DNA of 45,253 bases. Source: Pelomonas sp. KK5. Lineage in GTDB: Bacteria > Pseudomonadota > Gammaproteobacteria > Burkholderiales > Burkholderiaceae_C. Location: contig NZ_LYVQ01000022.1 in assembly GCF_001984095.1 (NCBI RefSeq), forward strand, positions 1 to 45,253, written 5' to 3'. Position 1 is the stretch's first letter. The number at the start of each line of letters is the position of its first letter. Shown here piece after piece: positions 1 to 7,545 of this stretch. A program made the translations under genes and the position numbers. The notes under the pieces were generated by a model. The model saw nothing but the letters and a program-made list of their open reading frames with translations, was not told the DNA's origin and ran no database searches.

Positions 1-584
1 ATCGAGCGCGGCGCGCGCACCATCGAGCGGCCGGCCCAGTCGGTGCGGAAGGAGCCCGGCGCCACCGCGGTCACGCGGATTCCCAGCCCCGACACCTCCT
101 GGTCCAGCGCCTCGGAAATGCCCTGCAGCGCGAACTTGCTGCCGGCGTAGTAGCTGACCCCGGGCAGGCCGACCAGGCCGGCCATCGAAGTGATGCTGAT
201 GATGCGGCCACGCCGCCGCGCCCGCATGCCCGGCAGCACCGCCTTCATCATCGCCACCGCGCCGAAGACGTTGACGTCGAACTGGCGCCGCAGCTCGTCC
301 AGCGTCGATTCCTCCAGCGTGCCCTCGTGGCCGTAGCCCGCGTTGTTGACCAGCACGTCGATCGGGCCGAACCCGCTCTCCAGCGCGGCGACCGCGGGGG
401 CGGCCTCCTCAAGGCGGGCCACGTCCAGCATCACCGGGCGGGCCCGGCCATGCAGCGCCAGGAAGGCGAGGGCATCGGCCTCGCTGCGGACGGTGCCGGC
501 GACGGCATGGCCCTCGGCCAGCGCCGCCCGCGCCAGCGCCCGGCCGAAGCCGGAGCTGACGCCGGTGATCAGGAATCTCAGCAT
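1..584 (-). CDS. SDR family NAD(P)-dependent oxidoreductase, C-terminus cut by window edge
   Basis: Classical short-chain dehydrogenase/reductase, substrate unknown. About 194 N-terminal residues are visible; the rest lies beyond base 1. The Rossmann motif TGVSSGFG is at residues 7-14, NNAG at 80-83, a catalytic serine near 133 and YxxxK as Tyr146/Lys150. It then reads into the usual PGSFRTDWAG segment. The start is the ATG at 584, with GAGGG about 10 bases upstream. It lies 50 bp downstream of the tautomerase gene on the same strand, so the two and the SDR at 884-1612 may form one transcript. Family certain, substrate not inferable. Confidence 0.9.
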   Translation of the reverse strand, partial: MLRFLITGVSSGFGRALARAALAEGHAVAGTVRSEADALAFLALHGRARPVMLDVARLEEAAPAVAALESGFGPIDVLVNNAGYGHEGTLEESTLDELRRQFDVNVFGAVAMMKAVLPGMRARRRGRIISITSMAGLVGLPGVSYYAGSKFALQGISEALDQEVSGLGIRVTAVAPGSFRTDWAGRSMVRAPRS

Positions 585-634
585 GATGTTCGGCCCTCGA
601 TCAGACGGTGGTGCTGCCGCGCGCGCTTGCGCTC

Positions 635-871
635 TCAGGCCTTGCCTTGCGCGCGCCGTCGGCGGAACTCGAGCGCGGGCAGGCCGCCCCAGCCCCAGTT
701 GTCGGTGTCGACCTCCTCGATCAGCACGAAGGTGCTGTCCGGCGCCTTGTTCAGCACCTTCTGCAGCAGCTCCGTGGCGCCGTGGATCAGGGCCGATTTC
801 TCGGCCGCGGTCAGCGAGTCCGCGCCGGGCGTGGTGCCCTCGCGGGTGACCTGGATGGTGACGATGGGCAT
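635..871 (-). CDS. 4-oxalocrotonate tautomerase family protein
   Basis: Small 78-residue enzyme of the tautomerase superfamily. These proteins use the amino-terminal proline, exposed when Met1 is removed, as catalytic base; here the protein begins Met-Pro-Ile-Val. The length and the beta-alpha-beta pattern with a central segment ALIHGATELLQKVL fit a single-domain tautomerase. A GGAGG ribosome site sits just before the ATG at 871. The gene follows the SDR stop codon at 884 by 12 bp, so co-transcription is likely. The natural substrate is unknown; many family members act promiscuously on keto-enol compounds. Confidence 0.88.
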   Translation of the reverse strand: MPIVTIQVTREGTTPGADSLTAAEKSALIHGATELLQKVLNKAPDSTFVLIEEVDTDNWGWGGLPALEFRRRRAQGKA

Positions 872-883
872 GGCGGCCTCCGC

Positions 884-1612
884 TCAGTGGCCGGCGGCTT
901 GACCGCCGTCGACGTGGAGGATCTCGCCGGTGACGAAGGGCGCGTTGTCGAGGTAGACGACGGCGTTCACGATGTCCTCGATCTCGCCCATATGGCCCAT
1001 CGGATGCAGGGCCGACAGGAAGCCGTGCGTCTCGGGTGCATGCATCGGCGTCTTGATGATGCCGGGCGCCACCGTGTTGAAGCGGATGCCGCGGCCGGCG
1101 TACTCGATCGCCAGCGAGCGGGTGACCGCGTTCAGGCTGCCCTTGGTCAGCGAGGCCAGGGCCGAGGGCACGTTCGAGTTGGCATGGTCCACCAGGCTGG
1201 TGCTGATGCTGACCACGTGGCCCGAACCGGCCTTCTCCATCGCCGCCACCGCCGCCTGCGTGATGTGGAAGAAGCCGGCCACGTTGGTGGCGATCTTGGC
1301 CTCGAAGTCCTGCTGCGTGTACTGCGTGAAGGGCTTGGCGATGAAGATGCCGGCGTTGTTGACCAGCAGGTCGATGCGGCCGAAACGGGCCAGGCCCTGC
1401 TCGACGACGCGTCGGGCGGTGTCCGGGTTGCCGATGTCGCCGGCCACGGCGAGCACGCCGGGATCGTTGGATGGCTGGATCGAACGCGAGGTGGCGATCA
1501 CGCCGTAGCCGCGTTCGCGCAGGGCCTTGACGAGGCCGTCGCCGATGCCTTGCGAGGCGCCGGTGACGATGGCGACCTTGGCGGGATGCTGGGGTTGCTG
1601 ATTGCTGCTCAT
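884..1612 (-). CDS. SDR family oxidoreductase lacking the usual catalytic tyrosine
   Basis: A 242-residue short-chain dehydrogenase-like protein. TGASQGIG is at residues 17-24, NNAG follows near 90, and the C-terminus has the family ending VTGEILHVDGGQAAGH. In the active-site region the usual YxxxK reads A-S-L-T-K, so the lysine is kept but tyrosine is replaced by alanine. A subgroup of SDRs with this ASLTKG signature exists to my knowledge, so this is probably a lineage trait rather than a recent mutation. The start at 1612 is chosen because AAGGAC lies 7 bases upstream and the residues before it look non-native. First gene of a probable three-gene leftward unit with the tautomerase and the 1-584 SDR. 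Confidence 0.88.
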   Translation of the reverse strand: MSSNQQPQHPAKVAIVTGASQGIGDGLVKALRERGYGVIATSRSIQPSNDPGVLAVAGDIGNPDTARRVVEQGLARFGRIDLLVNNAGIFIAKPFTQYTQQDFEAKIATNVAGFFHITQAAVAAMEKAGSGHVVSISTSLVDHANSNVPSALASLTKGSLNAVTRSLAIEYAGRGIRFNTVAPGIIKTPMHAPETHGFLSALHPMGHMGEIEDIVNAVVYLDNAPFVTGEILHVDGGQAAGH

Positions 1613-1806
1613 GATGAGGTCCTTCTTTCTGTTGGGTTCGTTGAAGCGGTCGCTGTGATGACCGTGTCTCCAATCTAGTTCCGGCTGTCCCAAGAAAGAA
1701 TGGACGCAGATCGGCAGACAGTCTTCCGTCTGACGGCGGGATCACCGTTCCCCCGCACGCGGCTCCTACACTCGGCGCCTAACGCCCAAACTCGACGCCA
1801 CCACCG
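1613..1806. promoter_or_regulatory. divergent promoter region with a small inverted repeat
   Basis: This 194-bp gap separates the leftward SDR unit from the rightward acetyltransferase. An inverted repeat CAGAC-N8-GTCTG lies at 1715-1732, about 75 bp upstream of the acetyltransferase start and about 105 bp upstream of the SDR start. It could be a regulator site for either direction. No convincing -35/-10 pair is visible. No regulator gene is adjacent. Confidence 0.3.
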
Positions 1807-2307
1807 ATGCCGCTGACCGTTCACGAAGGCTATGTCCCCGGTTGCATCGGCCGTGTCGTCGGCCTGCATGCGCGCTACTACGCCGAGCATTCCGGCTTCG
1901 GCCTGCCCTTCGAGGCGCGCGTGGCCGCGGAGATGGCCGCCTTCCTGCAGCGCTATGAGGCCGGGCGCGACGGCCTCTGGCTGGCCCTCGACGAGGCCGG
2001 CGAGGTGCAGGGCAGCGTGGCGCTGGACGGCCTGCATGCCGGCGAGGCCGGCGCTCACCTGCGCTGGTTCATCGTCGGCGACGCGGCGCGCGGCACCGGC
2101 ATCGGCCGGCAGTTGCTGGCCCGCGCGGTGGCGCATGCCGACCGCTGCGGCTTCGGGCGCATCCATCTCTCCACCTTCGCGGGGCTGGACGCCGCGCGGC
2201 ACCTCTACGAGAGCCAGGGCTTCCGCCTCGTGCAGCAGCAGGCGGGCGACCAGTGGGGCCGGGTCGTCGAGGAGCAGGTCTTCGAGCGCGAGCGGCCGGG
2301 ATCATGA
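1807..2307 (+). CDS. GNAT family N-acetyltransferase
   Basis: A 166-residue GNAT protein that would transfer acetyl from acetyl-CoA to an amine. Support comes from the beta-strand/loop LRWFIVGDAARGTGIGRQLL, which carries the acetyl-CoA pyrophosphate-binding motif R-G-T-G-I-G, followed by the typical helix and the C-terminal block ARHLYESQGFRLV. Its TGA overlaps the ATG of the next gene in an ATGA arrangement at 2304-2307, implying translational coupling. No strong ribosome site precedes the ATG. The acceptor substrate is unknown; some stand-alone relatives sit next to MarR regulators, but none is here. Confidence 0.88.
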   Translation: MPLTVHEGYVPGCIGRVVGLHARYYAEHSGFGLPFEARVAAEMAAFLQRYEAGRDGLWLALDEAGEVQGSVALDGLHAGEAGAHLRWFIVGDAARGTGIGRQLLARAVAHADRCGFGRIHLSTFAGLDAARHLYESQGFRLVQQQAGDQWGRVVEEQVFERERPGS

Positions 2308-3062
2308 CGATGAAGATCGCCGTCAGGCCCACCGCGGCGCTGTCGCCGGCCGACTGGGACGCCGTCTGGCACCTGACCGAGCGCTTCTACGCCTGCGAGC
2401 GCAGCTATGCCGAGGCACGGCTGCGCGAGCGGCAGCTGACGGCGCTGGTGCATGACGCCGACGGCGAGCTGGCCGGCATGGCCTCGATCGAGGTCATCCA
2501 GACCGACTTCGAGGACCGGCCGCTGACGGCGTTCTTCACCTCGCACGTGCTGCTGCGCGAGGACCTGCGCGGCCGCAACGTGCTGCAGCGCATCGGCCTG
2601 CGCGTCTACCTGGCCGAGCGGCTGCGGCATCCGCTGCGGGCGATCTACTGGTTCTTCGACACCTTCAGCTACAAGAGCTACCTGCTGCTGCCCAACAACT
2701 GCCGCGAGTTCTGGCCGCGCCACGACCGGCCCACGCCGCCGCGCCAGCTCGCGCTGATGGACCGGCTGGCCCGCCAGGTCTACGGCGCCGACTGGGACGC
2801 GCAGCGCGGCATCGTGCAGCGCTCGGGCAGGAAGCGCCTGCGCGCCGGCACCGCGCCGCTGACGCCCGACCTCGGCAGCGCCTCGCCGCACCTGGCCTTC
2901 TTCGCGCGCGCCAACCCGGGCCATGCGGAGGGCGACATGCTGGTCTGCCTGTGCCCGCTGACGCTGGCCAACTGGGCCCATGCGGCGGCCCGTGCGCTGG
3001 GGCGGATGCTGGCGAGGCGCAGGGATGCGCCGCGCACGCCGCTCGGTGGACATTCACACTGA
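2304..3062 (+). CDS. conserved hypothetical protein, coupled to the upstream acetyltransferase
   Basis: Unrecognised 252-residue protein. The start at 2304 overlaps the preceding stop codon, which supports it as a real coupled gene. It is rich in Arg and aromatic residues, with segments such as AIYWFFDTFSYKSYLLLPN and EFWPRHDRP. There is no signal peptide; a C-terminal hydrophobic stretch near CLCPLTLANW is too short to call a membrane segment. The first 110 residues have an alternating strand/helix pattern that could be a divergent GNAT-like fold, including LREDLRGRNVLQRIGL where a CoA loop would sit. That is a guess. Codon use is typical of the GC-rich neighbours. Confidence 0.75.
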   Translation: MTMKIAVRPTAALSPADWDAVWHLTERFYACERSYAEARLRERQLTALVHDADGELAGMASIEVIQTDFEDRPLTAFFTSHVLLREDLRGRNVLQRIGLRVYLAERLRHPLRAIYWFFDTFSYKSYLLLPNNCREFWPRHDRPTPPRQLALMDRLARQVYGADWDAQRGIVQRSGRKRLRAGTAPLTPDLGSASPHLAFFARANPGHAEGDMLVCLCPLTLANWAHAAARALGRMLARRRDAPRTPLGGHSH

Positions 3063-3117
3063 CGCTCCCGCACCCGGCCGCTACGATGCCCCGACAAGAA
3101 GAGGGGTGGGACGGTTC

Positions 3118-5055
3118 ATGTGGAAGGCATTCATCAAGCGGCGGCCCGCGGGCTTCGCGCCGCGCGCGCTGGCGCTGGCGATCGACGCGCTGCTGCTGAC
3201 GGCGCTGGCCGCGCCGCTGCTGTGGCTGGCCCATGGCGAGGCCCTGGCCCGCTGGAGCGACACGCGGCCGCTGAGCCTGCTGTGCAACTGGGGGCTGCCG
3301 GCGGTCTACTTCGTCGGCTTCTGGTCCTGGCAGGGCACGACGCCTGGCAAGGCCGCCGCCGGGCTGCGCGTCGTCGATGCGGACACCGGTGAGCGCCCCG
3401 GCCCGCTGCGCAGCCTGCTGCGGGGCCTCGGCTATATCGTCTCCGCGCTGCCGCTGGGCCTGGGCTTCCTGTGGGCGAAGTTCGACGGGGGCGGTCGCGC
3501 CTGGCATGACCGTCTCGCCGGCACCCGCGTCGTCTACCACCGCGAGCCGGCCGCCGATGAGGTAGACGGTTACCTGATCAGACACTGGCGCGGCGAGCAG
3601 GGCCTGGCGCGCAGCTTCTGGGTCAACAACGTGCTGCTCTCGCTGCCGCTGACCTGGGGCCTGAGCGCGCTGATGACCTGGATCGTGATGAAGGGCGACT
3701 CGCTGCAGGCGCTGGCCATCGCGGTGCTGCTGGGCTGGCCGCTGGCGCTGGCCTGCAACACCTGGTGCGTGATCGGCGGCTGGCGCGCCGCCGGGCGCTA
3801 TCTGCAGGAGGGCGGCTCGCGGCTGTGGGGGCGGCTGGCGCGGCTGTCCATGGGCCTGGGCGTGCTGCAGATCCTGGCCACCGCGCTGCTGGGCTTCCTG
3901 CCCAGCGCCGGCGAATACTTCAAGATGGCGCGCGGCATCGACCCGATCGGCCAGGCCCGCATGGCGCTGTCGGCCGACGGGCGCAGCCTGCAGCTCGAAG
4001 GCCCGATCGGCATGGGCGACGCCGCCCGGCTCGGCACCCTGGTCGCCACCGCGCCGGGCCTGCGCACGGTGGAACTGGACTCGCCCGGCGGCCGCCTGGC
4101 CGAGGCCGAGCGCATGGTGGACCTGCTCAAGGCCCGCGGCGTGGCGACCCGCGCCACCGGCCCCTGCGAGAGCGCCTGCACGCTGGTCTTCCTGGCCGGC
4201 TCCAAGCGCGAGCTGAGGCCCGAGGGGCGGCTGGGTTTTCATCGCGCCTCCAGCGGCAGCTACAACCCCGTCTTCGACGAGATGGCCACCCAGCACCTGC
4301 TGAAGGTCTACCGCGGCATGGGCCTGCCGGAGGACTACATCGAGCGCACCGCCCACACCTCGCCGCGCAGCATGTGGTACCCCGAGCCGGACGACCTGGC
4401 AGCGCGCGCGCTGATCGAGCCGCCGTCGCGGACGCTGGCGGTGGTGCTGCCGCCGGCGGATGCTGCGGTGGCGGACTATGTGGATGCGCTGCGTGGCAAC
4501 CCGGCCTGGTATCACCTGGATCAGCGCGAGCCCGGGACGATCGAGGCGGCGGCGGAGCGGATGCGTGCTGCGCGCGGTGCGAGTGGCGACGAGGCTGCGC
4601 AACTGGAGGGCCTGCGCGTGCTGAGCGGGCCGGTGCAGTCGCTGCTGGTGGGCAGCGCCCCTGCCTTGCGGCGGCGCTACATCGAGGTGCTGAAGGTGCA
4701 GATGCGGGCCGATCCCGAGCGGTGCCAGGTCTTGCTAGGCGGTGGGTTGGCGGGGCATCGCAGCCTGGATCCGGCGACGTTGGCGGCGGAGGCGGCGTGG
4801 TTGATCGAGGCGGCGGATGCGCAGCCGCCGCGGCGTACGCCCAAGGCGGCACCGACGGCGGTGGAGATGGAGGTGGTGCGGCGGACGGTGCGAGGCGTAG
4901 CGGTGCAGGGGTTGTTGGCGGGGGTGTGGGCGGAGCAGCCTGTGCCGGGGAGGGCGGTCAGTTGTGATAACGCGTTAGCTGCGTTGGGGCGGGTGGCGCA
5001 GTTGCCGGCGGCGCAGAGAGAGTTGGTGGAGAGGGTGTTGTTTCAGCCGGGGTGA
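3118..5055 (+). CDS. RDD-domain membrane protein fused to a ClpP-like serine protease domain
   Basis: A 645-residue protein with two recognisable parts. Residues 10-140 are an RDD domain, with the signatures TTPGKAAAGLRVVDADTG and WHDRLAGTRVV and several hydrophobic helices; two more membrane helices and a further one near 255-275 follow. Residues about 290-450 match ClpP/crotonase-fold periplasmic proteases (COG3904 type): ELDSPGGRL, then C-E-S-A-C with the candidate nucleophile Ser352, and GFHRA with candidate His375. The last 190 residues are an unassigned helical domain. ATG 3118 was chosen with a GAGGGG element upstream, since the residues before it look untranslated. Base composition changes toward G-rich, C-poor codons after about 4700, just before the low-GC island. 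The protease target is unknown. Confidence 0.85.
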   Translation: MWKAFIKRRPAGFAPRALALAIDALLLTALAAPLLWLAHGEALARWSDTRPLSLLCNWGLPAVYFVGFWSWQGTTPGKAAAGLRVVDADTGERPGPLRSLLRGLGYIVSALPLGLGFLWAKFDGGGRAWHDRLAGTRVVYHREPAADEVDGYLIRHWRGEQGLARSFWVNNVLLSLPLTWGLSALMTWIVMKGDSLQALAIAVLLGWPLALACNTWCVIGGWRAAGRYLQEGGSRLWGRLARLSMGLGVLQILATALLGFLPSAGEYFKMARGIDPIGQARMALSADGRSLQLEGPIGMGDAARLGTLVATAPGLRTVELDSPGGRLAEAERMVDLLKARGVATRATGPCESACTLVFLAGSKRELRPEGRLGFHRASSGSYNPVFDEMATQHLLKVYRGMGLPEDYIERTAHTSPRSMWYPEPDDLAARALIEPPSRTLAVVLPPADAAVADYVDALRGNPAWYHLDQREPGTIEAAAERMRAARGASGDEAAQLEGLRVLSGPVQSLLVGSAPALRRRYIEVLKVQMRADPERCQVLLGGGLAGHRSLDPATLAAEAAWLIEAADAQPPRRTPKAAPTAVEMEVVRRTVRGVAVQGLLAGVWAEQPVPGRAVSCDNALAALGRVAQLPAAQRELVERVLFQPG

Positions 5056-5352
5056 GGGTTTGGTTGGTTTGCAGCGGCTCCGGTCCTTCGGCGTCGGACC
5101 GTGAACTCACGCAGCCGGGTACGAGCGGACCATCGCGGGCAGCGGCTTTTCGGGCGGGGCTCGAAGTTCGAATCATTGAGAGATCACGCCTGCCCCGCGT
5201 CTTATCAGGCGACACGCCCTCAAGAAATCGTCCGCTCGATCGGACGCCGGAATTGTGTTGAGCGACAACACATGCTGCGGACCGCTCGCTTGTCAGAAGC
5301 AGGTCGGAAAAACGGTACTTGGCGATAGCCAATTCCGCTGTATATCGATGAC
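5056..5352. other. non-coding stretch at the left edge of the low-GC region
   Basis: No convincing gene in either strand. It holds a hairpin CGGTCC-N9-GGACCG at 5081-5101, about 25 bp past the RDD/ClpP stop codon and possibly its terminator, though no T-run follows. A GTTCGAATC string at 5166-5174 resembles a tRNA T-loop but does not fold into a tRNA. Composition shifts from the GC-rich pattern of the neighbours to a more balanced one here. Confidence 0.5.
5308..5332 (-). terminator. weak rho-independent terminator candidate for the 5353-6042 operon
   Basis: On the minus strand, 20 bp after the stop codon at 5353, a 5-bp stem TTGGC-TATC-GCCAA at 5319-5332 is followed, after six bases, by a run of five T (5308-5312). 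The stem is short and the gap to the T-run is longer than ideal, so this is only a candidate. Confidence 0.35.
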
Positions 5353-5685
5353 CTAGGCTAGACCAGCAGGGAACGCGCCTTCAGGCTCTTCGCGTTTAAG
5401 CAAGCGCTTAGTTACGGTCTCATTCATAACCATGCCATGTTCGATGACTAGTCCGATCGTTACTAGCACAGGTGCTGCGTTTGATGGTGCGCTTTCGACG
5501 GCTGATTGAAGTAGCGTTGAGATGCTCGGAACTATTACAAAGGAGGCAGGAATTCCAATCAAAAATTGCTTGCCTAGACTTGGTGAATCCTTTCCTGGTA
5601 TTACCACTTTGCGGATAAATATGCCGAGGAAGTAAGCGATAAAGCAGAGCAGCCAAACAGTCATCTGAATCCAATTGACCTGCAT
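5353..5685 (-). CDS. small three-helix membrane protein, unknown function
   Basis: Not recognised. A 110-residue protein with three hydrophobic segments at about 9-27, 41-60 and 71-88, and a charged tail KRLLKREEPEG. The size and topology recall holins or small phage/plasmid membrane proteins, but no specific signature supports that. The ATG at 5685 has a near-perfect AGGAGG five bases upstream, and this site overlaps the TAG stop of the preceding gene (5695-5697), so the two genes form an operon with coupled translation. Codon use is far less GC-biased than in the flanking genome, which suggests acquisition by transfer. Confidence 0.72.
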   Translation of the reverse strand: MQVNWIQMTVWLLCFIAYFLGIFIRKVVIPGKDSPSLGKQFLIGIPASFVIVPSISTLLQSAVESAPSNAAPVLVTIGLVIEHGMVMNETVTKRLLKREEPEGAFPAGLA

Positions 5686-5694
5686 CTTGGCCTC

Positions 5695-6042
5695 CTAGTT
5701 GTCGCGCGGTACGCCAACGAATCCGGCGGAACTAGGTCGCTTAATATATCCTCTCTTTTGGTCCTCGGGTACGTTCGAACCGAGTCTCTCGACCTCGATA
5801 AAGTCCTTGCCGATCACGAGTGCGCAGTTAACTCTGGTTTGGGATAATACCTTCACCTTTTCGCTCCTCGCAATTGATGCTAAGAGCGGGCCGTCACTAC
5901 AGTATAGTCCGGTCGGAAGGCTCTGATACAATTTGACAGACTGTGTGGCCGTCAGTTGACGTCCTACCCAATTCTGCGCACTCACCACAGTCGTAACTGC
6001 GGTACATGCGACCACGATTAGAAGCTCGCGACCACTGCCCAT
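5695..6042 (-). CDS. secreted SH3-like small protein, unknown function
   Basis: A 115-residue exported protein. Residues 1-22 form a signal peptide ending V-V-S-A before Gln-Asn, a plausible signal peptidase I site. The mature part is beta-rich, with a pattern (YQSLPTGLYCSDG, EKVKVLSQTRVNC, DFIEVERLG, RGYIKR) resembling a bacterial SH3-type domain, as found in cell-wall-associated proteins. Two cysteines could form a disulfide in the periplasm. An AGGAGG site lies seven bases before the ATG at 6042, which is preferred over an in-frame ATG upstream at 6087. First gene of a two-gene operon with the membrane protein at 5353-5685. The SH3 assignment is by eye and moderate. Confidence 0.72.
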   Translation of the reverse strand: MGSGRELLIVVACTAVTTVVSAQNWVGRQLTATQSVKLYQSLPTGLYCSDGPLLASIARSEKVKVLSQTRVNCALVIGKDFIEVERLGSNVPEDQKRGYIKRPSSAGFVGVPRDN

Positions 6043-6819
6043 CCTGAGCCTCCTTTGGTGCATCCTGTGGGTGCACCAGTTTCTCATCCGATTGTTGGCG
6101 CGAAATCCTCTGTTCTATGGAGGCAACCTCGCGGTATCGCCGTACGTCCTATGCGCTTGTCGGGTGCTAACGCATTCATTCTCGTCATGACGCGCCGCAC
6201 CCGCCCACCCGATCGTCGATCGACTGCACTTGGGTCTGGGAACTGTGTATGTCGCTGATGGAGGGATCCCGATCAGTCAGCAAGCAAGTCGTGGAGTCCG
6301 CTCCCAGCATCAAACTGCCGTCGCTATGGCCCGCTTTGGCAATGCAGCGATTGCCGGCTGCCAACTCCCACTGCTGGCTTCCCGCCCAGAGGTCATACTG
6401 GGCGCCGCCGCGCTAGGACAGCGGTAGGGCGGCCGTTTGGCCCTCGATCGGAGTCGCAGTCATTCGCAGAACCTCAGCGGGCATTGCCTGGGGCGACCTG
6501 CGCATGCGCATGTCTTTGATCATGCGTTGACACAGGGTGTGCTGCCCTTGCGAATCAATGAGGCCATGGTTGCAGTTCCGTGGATGAACGAGGCAATTGT
6601 CTTGAACAGCCACTTCGCAGAATCAGGACTGCAGCGACGAACTTCGCTCTTGCCGGAGCGGCTTGGTCGGCCCATCGGCGACCTAGTTGATGATGTGACG
6701 ATGTGGTTCAAATAGCCGACTGGCATGACCGAACAACGTACTCACCCGGGACCAAGAAGCGCTAGGCAGTGCTTTGTCCAAGCTAAAGGAATCCCGGACG
6801 GCACGCCCGCATGCTGACC
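6043..6819. other. 777-bp non-coding stretch inside the low-GC island
   Basis: Short open frames exist on both strands (for example 6437-6715 plus, 6520-6726 minus), but none has a good ribosome site, a recognisable domain or codon bias, and I do not support them as genes. The stretch may be decayed coding DNA. It must contain the promoter for the leftward operon starting at 6042, but no clear -35/-10 was picked out. Confidence 0.5.
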
Positions 6820-7545
6820 TCATCCGCCGGTGGAGGCGGAAGACCGCGAAGTCTTCGATGTGGAGTTCAGCTTCAGGAGCTTGACGCTGTTGAGGTCCTT
6901 TTCGATGGCGCAAAGTAGCGTGTCAAAGCCAATTGCGCCGTCATTGAAAAGTCCTCTGCTAGATTGAAAATTCTTGGCGGCCTCAACAATCTCAGGCCGC
7001 AGAATTCCGTCGGGATTTTCCATTTCGAATGCTCTTTGAAGCCACATGACCTGAATCTTCAGGTGCTCGAAGGCAGGCGCAACGGCATATGGTCGCACGA
7101 GTTCTTGGGGTAAATTATTGATGGGCGAATTAAATCGCTCCTTCCATCCGAATAGACTTTGCAGGGTCTTCTCGTCGATAGCCCCGGTTGCTTCTAGTTC
7201 ATATTTTTGTTGGTAATCTTTGATGGCTCGAAATGTATTGGCCCCAAGTACACCATCGACATGGTCTGGATAAACCTGTTCCATCTTGAGGACTTGCTGT
7301 ATTTCTCGGATCTCCGAAGTAAATCCTAGATAAGGATCCATTGAGAATGTCAAATACTTGAAAGCATAAGTGAGAAAGCCGCCGACAGCTACCAGTAGTA
7401 CCACGACAGAAGAGGCGAACATGCGTTTTATCATGGAGCCATTGCCACCCCTCATATATCCGAAGGCGTAAGCCACACACAGCCCTGTGATCGCAAAGAA
7501 GCAAAAGATGCTGGCGAACAGGGTGATCCTGATAAGCAGTTCCAT
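6820..7545 (-). CDS. membrane-anchored protein with two peptidoglycan-binding-like domains
   Basis: A 241-residue protein. Two N-terminal membrane helices (about 5-30 and 42-64) are followed by a peptidoglycan-binding type 1 domain at 78-133, with DGVLGANTFRAIKDYQQKY and GAIDEKTLQSLFGW. A more divergent second copy lies at 163-215, with VMWLQRAF, PDGILRPEIVEAAKNFQ and GAIGFDTLLCAIE. The tail is Ser/Thr/Lys rich. The ATG at 7545 was chosen because GGGAGGAG precedes it; an ATG ten codons upstream lacks a site. Codon use is low-GC, like the 5353-6042 pair. It probably holds a complex at the inner membrane against the cell wall; no catalytic domain is present. Confidence 0.8.
   Translation of the reverse strand: MELLIRITLFASIFCFFAITGLCVAYAFGYMRGGNGSMIKRMFASSVVVLLVAVGGFLTYAFKYLTFSMDPYLGFTSEIREIQQVLKMEQVYPDHVDGVLGANTFRAIKDYQQKYELEATGAIDEKTLQSLFGWKERFNSPINNLPQELVRPYAVAPAFEHLKIQVMWLQRAFEMENPDGILRPEIVEAAKNFQSSRGLFNDGAIGFDTLLCAIEKDLNSVKLLKLNSTSKTSRSSASTGG

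Noticed and set aside
5166-5174. GTTCGAATC, resembling a tRNA T-loop, as a tRNA or tRNA-derived attachment site at the island edge
   Set aside because: The T-stem has a mismatch, no matching acceptor or anticodon arm is found on either side, and no repeat of it occurs at the other edge of the island.
5353-5685. Holin assignment for the small membrane protein
   Set aside because: Size and helices fit, but no endolysin or phage gene is next to it and no sequence signature was recognised.
6090-6180. attC-like site (GCTAACGCATTCATTC) suggesting integron gene cassettes in the low-GC region
   Set aside because: No paired GTTRRRY core in the proper place, no complementary arms around it, and no integrase gene; resemblance is limited to one half.
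6437-6715. A 92-codon frame on the plus strand in the low-GC island
   Set aside because: No ribosome site and no recognisable motif; an overlapping minus-strand frame is equally plausible, so neither is supported.
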